Source: DASQPA01 sp963756455
GTDB lineage: Bacteria > Acidobacteriota > Thermoanaerobaculia > Multivoradales > UBA5704
Assembly (NCBI GenBank): GCA_963756455.1
Contig: CAVWNC010000004.1
Span: 2,108,001-2,172,000 of the forward strand
Reading direction: 5' to 3'
Length of the DNA: 64,000 nucleotides
Shown one piece after another: positions 27,056-34,994 of this stretch. The stretch's first letter is position 1. Each line of letters opens with the position of its first letter. The notes below the pieces were generated by a model, which saw only the letters and a program-made list of their open reading frames with translations, ran no database searches and was not told the origin of the DNA. Both the position numbers and the translations under genes were made by a program.

Positions 27056-27245
27056 TCGATGATTTCTTCTCACCAGAAAGACTCGTTCTGTGGCCGCGTC
27101 TCCAGGCAACTTGCGACACCGTCCTGGAAGACAGAGAATACTACATCCGAGGGGGTGTGACCTCCCTCGAACTGGGTCTGGGTGAGCAGCGGCACCGACG
27201 CGCTGGAACGCCTTCTCGCGCTGCGCAGTCGCGGCGACCCAAGCC

Positions 27246-28500
27246 TCAATCCGTCCGCGCTACCCTCTCCGGGCGCACCAGCCTCGGTTCCGCGAAACGG
27301 AGCAACCCTTCGCGGACCAATCGGCGGGCGATCACCAGACGGCTCTGCTCGCTCAATCCCGGGATCTCGGCGACCCGGAAGCGGTTCGTACCGCGGATGA
27401 ACTCGAAGGCCTGACGAAAGCGGGCGGGGCCGCGGAGCTGCCGTGCACCGAAACAAATGATGCTGAACTCGTCGTCGATGTGGAGCACCGTGCAGAGGAC
27501 CCCTTCCCGTCTCTCCAACTCCGAATCCGGCCCGAGGCTCTCGAGAGCGCTCAGGTGCACGAAGTGACCATCCTGGGGATAGCCCTGGATCCGGACACGA
27601 TTGCGGGTCAGCACGTCCACCGCCTCCTCGAAAGACAGGCCTTGTTGAAACACCCGCAGCACCTCGGGAAATTCGCGGCGCATCTCTTCACGGATCTCTG
27701 TATGCTCCACGAATCCCACCGGAAGCGCCCGCCGCAGCAGCGGCGCGCGGACCGCCGCCTGCTCCACTGCGGCCTTGAGGAAATCGATCCAGTAGAGAGG
27801 AGTGATGGCGATCGTAAGATGGAGAGAGGTAGCGTCCTGAGCCACGGCGCAATGCGGCATACCCCGTGGCACATAGAGCAGATCCCCAGGGCGGAGCGTC
27901 AACTCGGCAAGAAGCGGCCCTTCCAGCCGGCTCTCCCCCCATTCGGGTGTGAACGCCAGATCCTGCTTGTAATCCAGTCGCATGACAGAGAGGTTACGCA
28001 GCTCATGGAGCTGCCAGACCTTCTCCCCTTGGACCTGTAGCACAAATACATCGTGATCGTCCGAATGGATCGAGAGGGTTCTCGAGCCCTTCGGCGTAAG
28101 GTACATATTCACGCCGATCTTGGCGGCGAAGGTTCTCCCCAACGCCTCGACCAAGCCGAACAGAGGGGGCCAGGAATCCTCCAGATAGTTAAGGACGAGT
28201 GAATAGCCCTTGGCAAAGGACTCGTAAAGTGCCCTCGATCCGAAGATCCTGAGGCCGGTACCGCTGCGTACGCATACCGCCCTCAGAACCCTCCGGAGGG
28301 GTTGTCAGTACGCCGTCCGCATGGCTACTCTGGGTCGATCGCAACCAGCGGTCCACATCTTCCAGCGAAAACAGCTCTTCGAAAAGGCCCTGCTGATTCC
28401 GTGATAGGTGCAGATAGGTCTTTTCCCAATGATTTGAGAGGAAATCTTCGGGCGTTATTGGGGCAATCAGAGCTTCGAAAGAAGAGATAGCAGAACTCAT
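27246..28500 (-). pseudogene. JmjC/cupin Fe(II)/2-oxoglutarate hydroxylase, split by one frameshift
   Basis: The N-terminal part (28500 to about 28240) starts MSSAISSFEALIAPITPEDF and carries FLSNHWEKTYLHL, as in ribosomal-oxygenase-like cupins. A shift near 28240 moves the reading to the frame IFGSRALYESFAKGYSLVLN, which continues to 27246. The iron ligands IHSDDHDVFVLQ (HxD) and VPRGMPHCA (second His) are intact, as is GEKVW for 2-oxoglutarate binding. The C-terminal winged helix matches the fragment at 3-314. It would hydroxylate a residue of the precursor encoded upstream. Everything except the single frameshift looks functional, so decay is recent or the shift is an error. Confidence 0.8.
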
Positions 28501-28600
28501 AGACCTCCAGCTCGTCCTACATCTCCAAATGTATAAACACTTTCGGAGGAAGTCAACGTGTGGAGGCAGAGAGGGGAGACGTCATCTGGCGGAACGAGAC

Positions 28601-28631
28601 GCTCCGGGCTTTCCTGGCGGAAGCCCGGAGC
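28601..28631 (-). promoter_or_regulatory. Stem-loop between precursor gene and downstream enzymes
   Basis: GCTCCGGGCTT (28601-28611) and AAGCCCGGAGC (28621-28631) form a perfect 11-bp stem with a 9-base loop. No T-run follows on the minus strand, so it is more likely an attenuator or RNA-stabilising hairpin than a strong terminator. Such hairpins after RiPP precursor genes let the peptide be made in excess over its enzymes. Confidence 0.65.
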
Positions 28632-28644
28632 ATACTAGCGGCAT

Positions 28645-28785
28645 CTAGGTATGGCTGCAGTTGCAGTTGTTGGTGGCACCGCCCGCCACGTCCTCAAGGA
28701 CGTCATCCTCGAGCTCGGTGGCCTCGACATTCTCGATTTCCGGGTTCGTGGCCTCGTTCTCTTGCTTCTTCTCGATGTTCTCCAT
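28645..28785 (-). CDS. RiPP precursor peptide (46 residues) with double-Gly-type leader
   Basis: ATG 28785 follows an AGGTCAGGAC ribosome-binding site. The acidic leader begins MENIEKKQENEATNPEIENV and ends ELEDDVLEDVAGG at residue 36. This is a classic Gly-Gly cleavage site. The remaining 10-residue core is ATNNCNCSHT, with two Cys, one Ser and two Thr. It lies directly after the radical SAM/SPASM gene and before the hydroxylase and carbamoyltransferase genes, so it is the likely substrate of these enzymes. The C-S-H-T motif recurs in the core of the precursor at 33505. No PeptideCutter-type protease or transporter is encoded nearby. Confidence 0.85.
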   Translation of the reverse strand: MENIEKKQENEATNPEIENVEATELEDDVLEDVAGGATNNCNCSHT

Positions 28786-28867
28786 GTCCTGACCTCTTTG
28801 TCGGCGAGCCAAAGGCTCAGTTATAGGATACCCTCGCCATGAAGCGAGAGCGGCTAGGCGAAACGCT

Positions 28868-30352
28868 CTACGACGGCTCGGCTCGAACGGATGCAGGGCC
28901 GCTCGTGCCCTGTCGCAATTGAATCTGATGCCCATCCTTTGCTGGAGGGTCGAGCGCCAGGAGCAACTCGCCCTTGGGATTGCTGCGGGCCGAAATACAG
29001 GGCTGCACGTTATCATCCATGCGAACCAGGGGGCAGCTGATACCCTGACAGTTCGGCAGCATCACGCACTTGCGGCACTTGTCGTCCTGCTCAAAGGCGG
29101 GCTCTGTCCAGGCGCTCAGAAGGTGGTCGTCTACCTCCAGATCACCCTCCGGCGTGATGCGGCCGATGACGTTAGAGGCCTGCTTGTCGAGCAGCACCGT
29201 GCACTTCATGACCTTCCCGGTCGCCCCGACGACGAAGTTGTACGGGCGGGCCGCGTAGCAGACGCTGCTGCCCATCTGGGCCGCCTCTCTCAGGCTGCCG
29301 AAGTGCAGGCCCTGCCGGCGTGCCTCCGTGAGAAGCTGACGCTTCAGATCCACGGCGTCCTCGGCACCGCACATCTCGATCTGTGAATCGTTGGCTCCCC
29401 CCCACTTGCCCACGGCATGGAGTTGCAAGGTGAAGCGGGAATCGAGCCGAAACTCCTGCGCCAGAATCTCGATGAATTTCGGCAGGCCTCCGGCATTCTT
29501 CTGATCGAAGTTGACGCGCAGTCCGATATGGAACCCGTCGTCTCGGCGCGCCATCGCCTTCAGGTTGTCGAAGATGCGCTCGAAGGTAGGGCTACCGTCG
29601 CGGCCCACGCGGCTGTGGTTGTGATGCTCTGGAAGACCGTCGAGCGTAATCTGGAAATGGCCGACCCGCCAGCGCAGAAGCTTGTCGACGACATCGGGCG
29701 TCAGCAGGTAGCCGTTGGTCGTCATGGAGGAGCTGTAAGGGACTTCGTGCTCGCCGGCGATCTCGACGAAAAACGGAGCCAGGTCGTCGATCGCCTCCAT
29801 GCCGTAGAGTGGCTCGCCGCCGAACCAACTGACGTTCAGGCGGTTGAGACTTCCGATCCGCTTTCGGACGAGCTTTTTAATGCTGTCGCGCACCGCGGGG
29901 ACCATCGTGCCGCGGGCGAAATCCTCGTAGCAGTACGTGCAGCGGAAGTTGCAGTCCTCGGACGCCAAGAGGATGAGCTCCAGCACGTCGGCCCGGTAGT
30001 GCTGCTGACCGAAAAGCTGCTGGAACAGGCGGTATTCATTGACCCCCTTGGCTATAAGGTGGCCTCGATCGGCGAGGTACTTGACCAGCTTGGTCTTCGC
30101 CGCCACGAACCCCTTCCGCTTCAGCAGCTCGACGATGGTCTCGCGGTCGGCGTCCTTGAAGACGGTGATCTTGCCGCTTAAAGTGTTCCACAGCACCAAC
30201 CGGCCGTCCTCAGCGGTCGCCCTGATGTTGTAGCGGGAGGGGACCCAGTGCTGGGTCGGCAGGGGGGCGGGGCCATCCGGCAAAGGCGACGGTACGAGAT
30301 CATAGGGAGACCGGTCCAGGATGACAAGCTTGCTGCTCTTCCCCAAGGCCAT
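28868..30352 (-). CDS. Radical SAM/SPASM RiPP maturase
   Basis: The 494-residue enzyme has an N-terminal part (about 35-105) resembling a peptide-recognition/PqqD-like fold (RYNIRATAEDGRLVLWNTLS). The radical SAM core has CNFRCTYCYEDF (C134, C138, C141), and WFGGEPL follows. The SPASM domain has many Cys (CYAARPYNF, then CRKCVMLPNCQGISC and a final C) for two more iron-sulfur clusters. This architecture makes thioether, C-C or other cross-links in peptides. Start ATG 30352 follows GGAGAGGAG. It heads the minus-strand operon whose next gene is the 46-residue precursor. Confidence 0.93.
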   Translation of the reverse strand: MALGKSSKLVILDRSPYDLVPSPLPDGPAPLPTQHWVPSRYNIRATAEDGRLVLWNTLSGKITVFKDADRETIVELLKRKGFVAAKTKLVKYLADRGHLIAKGVNEYRLFQQLFGQQHYRADVLELILLASEDCNFRCTYCYEDFARGTMVPAVRDSIKKLVRKRIGSLNRLNVSWFGGEPLYGMEAIDDLAPFFVEIAGEHEVPYSSSMTTNGYLLTPDVVDKLLRWRVGHFQITLDGLPEHHNHSRVGRDGSPTFERIFDNLKAMARRDDGFHIGLRVNFDQKNAGGLPKFIEILAQEFRLDSRFTLQLHAVGKWGGANDSQIEMCGAEDAVDLKRQLLTEARRQGLHFGSLREAAQMGSSVCYAARPYNFVVGATGKVMKCTVLLDKQASNVIGRITPEGDLEVDDHLLSAWTEPAFEQDDKCRKCVMLPNCQGISCPLVRMDDNVQPCISARSNPKGELLLALDPPAKDGHQIQLRQGTSGPASVRAEPS

Positions 30353-30549
30353 GCAAACTCCTCTCCGCGTCGAGGCATCAATTCGACATTCATACTGTAC
30401 AGCATTGCCGCAAGCGGCACAACAGGGGTCGCCGGCGATCTCGGGGGCCGGAGGTCGGGCTCTTCAAGCCTGGCGATCGCATCCCACGGCCGGGGTAGCC
30501 ACCCCTCCAGGTTGACCCCGGCCCCCCGCTCCGTCATCGTAGGGCCGGC

Positions 30550-32259
30550 ATGGCGAAGATCACGCGCATCGACTGGAAGCGGTACCGGAAGGTCCGCGGC
30601 TTCGTCACCCGCACTTTCCTGCACTTCCTCTGGTGGGACGTCCTCTTCGCCTATCCGGCCCTCGCCCGCTTCCGCCGGCCGGCGGTCGAGCGCTGGCGGC
30701 TCATCGCGCGGCGCTACCGCTCGCTCGCCGGGGAGATGGGTGGGGTGCTCATCAAGCTCGGCCAGTTCCTCTCGGTGCGGGTGGATCTCCTGCCGGCGGA
30801 GGTGCTCCAGGAGCTCGCCGGCCTTCAGGACGAGGTGCCCCCCGAAACGTTCGCCGACGTCGTGCGCCAGATCGAGACCGACTTCGGCCGGCCGCTCGGG
30901 CAGATCTTCTCCCGGGTCGACCCCGATCCGGTGGGCTCGGCCTCGCTCGCCCAGGTCCACCGCGCCCGCCTCCCCACCGGCGAGGAGGTGGTCGTCAAGG
31001 TGCTGCGGCCGGGGATCGAGCTCCTGGTCGAGACCGACCTCGCGGCGGCGAATCTGGCGACCCGGCTCCTCCAGGTCTTCAAGCAGGTGCGCCGGCGGGT
31101 CGATCTCCGGCGCCTTTCCGAGGAATTCCGGCGGACGACGGAGGCTGAGCTCGACCTCGCCGCCGAGGGCAAGAACGCCGAGCGCTTCGCGACCGATTTC
31201 GCCGCCGACCCCCGGGTCTACGTGCCGAAAGTCTATTGGGCGTACAGCGCCCGGCACACGATGACGATGGAGGACGTGGGCTTCCTGAAGATCGGCGATC
31301 TCGCCGGCCTCGAACGGGCGGGGATCGACCGGCGGGAGCTGGCGCGGGTCCTCTACCGGGTCTACATGCAGCAGATCTTCGTCCACAACTTCGTCCACGC
31401 CGATCCCCACCCGGGGAACCTCTTCGTCCGTCCCCTCCCCGGCCCCGGCGAGCCGCCGGAGACCGTCTTCGGCCCGGGCGAGCCGGTCCCCCACCTTGCC
31501 GAGCGGCCGTTCCAAGTCGTCTTCGTGGATTTCGGCATGGTCGCGGTCATCCCCCAGCGCCTGCGCGGGGCGCTCCGCGAGTACGCCATCGCCTTGGGCA
31601 CCCAGGACGCCGAGCGCCTCGTCCGTTCCTACGCGAGCGCCGGAGTCCTCCTCCCGGGAGCGGACCTGACGCGGCTCGAAGAGATGCACCGCACCCTCTT
31701 CGAGCGCTTCTGGGGGGTGCGGATCGGCCAGATGCGAAACGTCGCCTTCTCCGAGGCCGGCTACTTCCTCCGCGAGTACCGGGACCTCCTCTACGACGCC
31801 CCCTTCCAGATCCAGGTCGACCTCCTCTTCGCCACCCGGGCGGTGGGCCTCCTCTCCGGCCTCGCCACGACCCTCGACCCCGAGTTCGATCCCTGGGCCG
31901 AGACCCTGCCCTTCGCCGAACGCCTCGCCAAGGAGGAGATCAAGGACTGGCGGGCCTGGGCGAAGGAGGGCCTCCAGCAACTCCGCCGGCTGACCGCGCT
32001 CCCCGGGCGCCTAGAAGGCTTCTTGACCCGCGTCGAGCGCGGCGAGATCGCCATCCAGACCGCCCTCGCCCCGGAGACCAAGCGGGCGATCAAGCAACTC
32101 GAACGCTCGGCCCACCGCCTCACCTGGTCGGTCCTCGCCGCGGCGGCCCTCATCGGCGCCGTCCTTCTCCATATCGACGTCCCGAAGGAGCACTGGGATG
32201 TGGGGTTGGCGCTCCTCGCGGTCGGGGCGTTTTTCTGGGGGACGGTGACTAAGCGATAG
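30550..32259 (+). CDS. UbiB/ABC1 (AarF) family atypical kinase
   Basis: The 569-residue protein has the family motifs KLGQFLSVR (KxGQ, about 72-80), GSASLAQVHRARLPTGEEVV (Ala-rich nucleotide loop), VVVKVLRPG (ion-pair Lys), FVHNFVHADPHPGNL (catalytic loop) and VFVDFGMVA (DFG). The C-terminus has two membrane helices (about 525-565), as in UbiB. Family members support quinone/isoprenoid-lipid synthesis by an ATPase activity at the membrane. It is a single gene, divergent from the radical SAM/SPASM operon. A diverged copy of its last codons and downstream DNA is found at 33765-33832. Confidence 0.92.
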   Translation: MAKITRIDWKRYRKVRGFVTRTFLHFLWWDVLFAYPALARFRRPAVERWRLIARRYRSLAGEMGGVLIKLGQFLSVRVDLLPAEVLQELAGLQDEVPPETFADVVRQIETDFGRPLGQIFSRVDPDPVGSASLAQVHRARLPTGEEVVVKVLRPGIELLVETDLAAANLATRLLQVFKQVRRRVDLRRLSEEFRRTTEAELDLAAEGKNAERFATDFAADPRVYVPKVYWAYSARHTMTMEDVGFLKIGDLAGLERAGIDRRELARVLYRVYMQQIFVHNFVHADPHPGNLFVRPLPGPGEPPETVFGPGEPVPHLAERPFQVVFVDFGMVAVIPQRLRGALREYAIALGTQDAERLVRSYASAGVLLPGADLTRLEEMHRTLFERFWGVRIGQMRNVAFSEAGYFLREYRDLLYDAPFQIQVDLLFATRAVGLLSGLATTLDPEFDPWAETLPFAERLAKEEIKDWRAWAKEGLQQLRRLTALPGRLEGFLTRVERGEIAIQTALAPETKRAIKQLERSAHRLTWSVLAAAALIGAVLLHIDVPKEHWDVGLALLAVGAFFWGTVTKR

Positions 32260-32348
32260 GGAGCGATCGGTGCGGCGCTTTCCGCCGTCCTTCCTCCTTG
32301 ACACCGTCGCAAGGAGGTCGTAATGTTAGCAGTAGTTTATAAGAAGAT

Positions 32349-32708
32349 ATGCGCATGTCTAAGAAAAGATGGTTCGCTCCCTTGGCCTTGTCGGCGGTTT
32401 TGGCTCTGTCGGTGGTCTCGCCGGGCTTGGCCGGAGAGGTGTGCAAGGCAACCGAGGGGAGTACTCTCCTGGCAGGGACGGCGACGGCACCCACCTGGCT
32501 GGCTGCCCGTATGCTCTGCAATGCTTGGGTCGTTACCAACTACTACAGTGACGCCAGCCACACCACCCAAGTCGGCCAATGCCACATCTCCTGCATGCAG
32601 TACGACCAGGGCACCGCGGAGCCTACCTTCAACAGTGGCGGCACTTGCCAGGGTGTCTCTTCGGCCTTTACCCACGACCTTACCAGTCCGTGCCCCTGCA
32701 TTCCTTAA
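32349..32708 (+). CDS. Small secreted Cys-rich protein, DUF6289-like
   Basis: The 119-residue protein (or 117 from the second Met at 32355) has a basic N-region, a hydrophobic core (FAPLALSAVLALSVVSP) and an AxA-like site GLAGE, giving a clear signal peptide. The mature part has six Cys and the motif VTNYYSDASHTTQVGQCHISC, which recalls small exported DUF6289 proteins common in Acidobacteriota; this is from memory. The function is unknown. A perfect AAGGAGG with ATG at 32323 precedes it but in another frame. It lies just downstream of ubiB and beside mobile-element debris. Confidence 0.75.
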   Translation: MRMSKKRWFAPLALSAVLALSVVSPGLAGEVCKATEGSTLLAGTATAPTWLAARMLCNAWVVTNYYSDASHTTQVGQCHISCMQYDQGTAEPTFNSGGTCQGVSSAFTHDLTSPCPCIP

Positions 32709-32800
32709 GCGCGTCCGATTCCCCGCCACAGACGATCTGTTAGTTGGTTCTCCCTCCCTGAAGGGAGGGGAACCAAGACGATGGGAATTCCGGTCCTATC

Positions 32801-33010
32801 GTGTTCTTCCATGGGCCGTCGACCCGAGCCTGTGAAAACCATTCCCGCTCCATTGAGCTGCCTGTCCGAAGAGGCCGGTCGCGTGCCCTCGCCCGGTTCC
32901 AGGCCATACGTCCCTTCCTGGAAAATGGCGCCCGGAACTTGGGCCCGCCGCGGGGAAAGGGGGAAGGCCGTGCGCTCGAAGATGCGCACGGCCTGGTGGA
33001 ACTCTCCCTG
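32801..33010 (+). pseudogene. Degraded transposase/HTH fragment
   Basis: The reading ENHSRSIELPVRRGRSRALA continuing RFQAIRPFLENGA resembles the start of the Mu/TniA-type transposase HTH domain (pattern RFQALRPFLE-GVPL). After the Gly the frame decays: another frame continues VRSKMRTAWWNS where family members have a second helix with RTxxRW. It is short, out of frame and has no catalytic part. I hold this as a weak but reasonable match. Confidence 0.35.
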
Positions 33011-33187
33011 GAAGGCACATCCTCACCTCAGGGAGCTTTTGCTGGGGACCTCTGATTGTCTAGAAACCGTCTCGAGCTAGGACGGGAAACATCACTGGCG
33101 AATAGCGATTCATCGAATTGGTTCTCCGCGGGAAGGGATCGTCGTTGAGCAAATAAGGCATGTTAAGGGCGGTTCAACGAGGAGTCA

Positions 33188-33503
33188 ATCAAGCGACCCG
33201 CAGGGCAATCGCGGCGCCCACCCGAGAGAAGCTGTAAAGGAGGACCGAGAGCAGAGCCCGATCGTGGAGGTCGACCAGGTCGACCTCGCCGCGAGCCCCT
33301 CAATGCAGGAGGCGACAAGGAAGGGGGAGAGCGTCTCGAGCGAGGAAGCGGCCTACGGCGGAGCCGTAGGCCCTTCGGGAATGGGGGTTGCGATCTCGAC
33401 GAACCGCCGCAGGGCCCGTTCACCAGCTTGCTCGAGGACGGCGGGGAGGTGGAGAACCTCGGTGCCGAGGACGATCCCGGTGCGGGATTCACGGTGGGTG
33501 ACC
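33188..33503 (-). pseudogene. Tyrosine recombinase (integrase) remnant
   Basis: From 33503 down, one frame reads VLHLPAVLEQAGERALRRFV, typical of the N-terminal SAM-like domain of phage/transposon integrases. Another frame then gives AVGRFLAR, the continuation of that domain. After a stop at 33300-33302, the fragment VDLVDLHDRALLSVLLYSFS continues RVGAAIALRVA, the classic start of the catalytic domain (R of the RHR triad in ARVGA/SRVGA). The catalytic Tyr and the second half are missing. It lies directly downstream of a RiPP precursor gene. Confidence 0.6.
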
Positions 33504-33504
33504 G

Positions 33505-33672
33505 TCAAGCAGTCGTCAGCGGCGGACAAATAGTATGAGAACAGTACACAGCGCTGCAAGCGGAGCCGTTGACGGCGGTTGGAGGCGCGGGTACGCCTGC
33601 TACCACGGTGCCCAGGTCCAAATTATTGAGGGTTTCTTTGTTGAGAGAAAGCTTCTTCACGCTCTTTTTCAT
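33505..33672 (-). CDS. Class I lanthipeptide-type precursor peptide (55 residues)
   Basis: ATG 33672 (CAT at 33670-33672 on plus) follows AGGAG with a 6-base spacer; the stop is at 33505-33507. The leader begins MKKSVKKLSLNKETLNNLDL. The KLSLNKETL motif is the hallmark of leaders handled by class I LanB enzymes in Bacteroidota and Acidobacteriota. VVAG follows near residue 26 and a Pro-rich linker after it. The C-terminal core holds three Cys (C39, C44, C49) with Ser/Thr around them and includes CSAVYCSHTICPPL. The gene is too short for common gene callers. No LanB is adjacent; the nearest split LanB is at 19.7-23.1 kb. An integrase remnant abuts it downstream. Confidence 0.8.
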   Translation of the reverse strand: MKKSVKKLSLNKETLNNLDLGTVVAGVPAPPTAVNGSACSAVYCSHTICPPLTTA

Positions 33673-33764
33673 GGAATTCTCCTAGAGATATTGGAATTCG
33701 TGAATGATAACCCGGGTGTATCCACGAGGGAAGTCCCTTGTCGGTTGGATACTGATGCCGGCTT

Positions 33765-33832
33765 CCTTCTCCTGAGGTCGGTGACGAAGCGGAAGTGAGC
33801 GATCGGCGAAGCGCTTTCCGTCTTCCTCCGTG
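33765..33832 (+). repeat. Diverged duplicate of the ubiB 3' end
   Basis: GGTGACGAAGCG with the following GAGCGATCGG and GCGCTTTCCG mirrors the end of ubiB and its downstream DNA at about 32243-32295 (GGTGACTAAGCG, GAGCGATCGG, GCGCTTTCCG), with small changes. Both copies read VTKR at the end. The 1.5 kb between holds the DUF6289-like gene, transposase and integrase fragments and the precursor gene, as if inserted with a duplication of the target. Confidence 0.55.
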
Positions 33833-33858
33833 AACGTTTCATTCCCGAGGAGACCCGC

Positions 33859-34131
33859 ATGATCGACGACCGCCAGCCCGCCGCCGTTCCGACCGCCTTC
33901 GCCACCCTACCCCAGGTTCTGGAGGACACCCTCGGCGCCCAGACCGATGCCATGGACCTTGCTGTCCGCCGGGGGACTCTCGATCTCGGGGCCGCGGCGG
34001 CGCTTCTCGAGAGCCAGGTCGCGGTTCGGGACCGGCTCCATTCCCTGCTGCGGGTCGGGTGTCAGGGCGGCGGCGGCTGGACTGGGATCGGCAGCTCGAA
34101 ACGGTCGAGCTGCGAGAGGTCCCGGCGGTAG
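33859..34131 (+). CDS. Small protein of unknown function, 3' end overlapping a convergent gene
   Basis: ATG 33859 has a GAGGAG ribosome-binding site 7 bases upstream. The first about 65 residues look genuine (FATLPQVLEDTLGAQTDAMD, LLESQVAVRDRLHSLLRVG). The last about 22 residues run through the 3' end of the metallophosphoesterase gene in the opposite direction and look like read-through. The original stop may be lost. It is helical and soluble, with no recognised domain. Confidence 0.45.
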   Translation: MIDDRQPAAVPTAFATLPQVLEDTLGAQTDAMDLAVRRGTLDLGAAAALLESQVAVRDRLHSLLRVGCQGGGGWTGIGSSKRSSCERSRR

Positions 34132-34991
34132 GCGGTGACCGTCACCCGGTCCGGGCCGACGTCCGCGACGCAGAAGTGGTGGACCTTCGCATAGACGTCG
34201 CCCGGACCGAGCGCCGCCACCCGGCCGTAGAGCGGCGCTCCGCCGCCGCCGGTGACGACGTAGGTGATGCCGTCCCGCTGGGTCCGGTAGTACAGGTGGT
34301 CGTGGCCTTGGAAGACGAGAGTCACCCCATGCTTGCGGAAGAGCGGATGGAGGATGGGGCGGAGCGCCCGGACCTCGCTCCCCAGGGAATGGGGGCCGAC
34401 CGAGAAGATCGCCTCGTGGAAGAAAGGGATGAGGAAGCGGCCGGCGACGTGCGCCTTGCCGAGGTCGTCGTCCAGCCAGGCATACTGCGCGCTGCCGGCG
34501 GCGAGCGGCTCCTCGGTGTCGATCGCCACGAAGTGGACGTTCCCCTTCTCGAACGAGTAGTAGTGCTTGTTGCCGGAGAGGGTGGGCTGGGTGACCCGCG
34601 CCTCGAAGTAGCCGCGCACCCCGACGTCGTGGTTGCCGCGGACCGGATAGTAGGGGATGCGCTGCCGCAGAGCGCCGGTGATCTGGTCGAACTTCGCCCA
34701 CTCGTCCGCGGCGTCGCCATGGTGGACGAGGTCTCCGGTCTGGAGGACGAGGGCCGGCTCCTGCGCGATCACCTGGGCGACGATGTCGGCGTGGACGTCG
34801 TGGTGGTCGCGGGTGTCGCCGTAGGCGACGAAACGAAAGAGGATGCCAGGAGCGGTGGGGTTCGGGACGTGAGCTTGGAGAGCGGAGGTCGGGGCGGAAG
34901 GTGTCGCCGGGCGAGTTCGCGGGGTACAGGCGACAGCGAGGAACGTTCCCAGGAAGACCAAGCCGAGCGCGACGGCCAGGCGTCTCCTCAT
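34062..34991 (-). CDS. Metallophosphoesterase lipoprotein
   Basis: The 309-residue protein has a lipoprotein signal (FLGTFLAVAC, Cys22). The calcineurin-like motifs are FVAYGDTRDHHDVH, LVLQTGDLVHHGD, YPVRGNHDVG, and FQGHDHLYYR followed by a Gly-rich GGGGAPLY loop. These bind a two-metal centre that hydrolyses phosphate esters outside the inner membrane. The substrate is unknown. It follows treY by 3 bp on the same strand and may be co-transcribed. Confidence 0.9.
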   Translation of the reverse strand: MRRRLAVALGLVFLGTFLAVACTPRTRPATPSAPTSALQAHVPNPTAPGILFRFVAYGDTRDHHDVHADIVAQVIAQEPALVLQTGDLVHHGDAADEWAKFDQITGALRQRIPYYPVRGNHDVGVRGYFEARVTQPTLSGNKHYYSFEKGNVHFVAIDTEEPLAAGSAQYAWLDDDLGKAHVAGRFLIPFFHEAIFSVGPHSLGSEVRALRPILHPLFRKHGVTLVFQGHDHLYYRTQRDGITYVVTGGGGAPLYGRVAALGPGDVYAKVHHFCVADVGPDRVTVTAYRRDLSQLDRFELPIPVQPPPP

Positions 34992-34994
34992 GGC

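Noticed and set aside
32323..32835. 170-codon frame behind the perfect AAGGAGG site
   Set aside because: It is out of frame with the signal-peptide protein and has a random, Arg/Trp-rich composition after 15 codons; the secreted protein frame is far more protein-like. The strong site remains unexplained.
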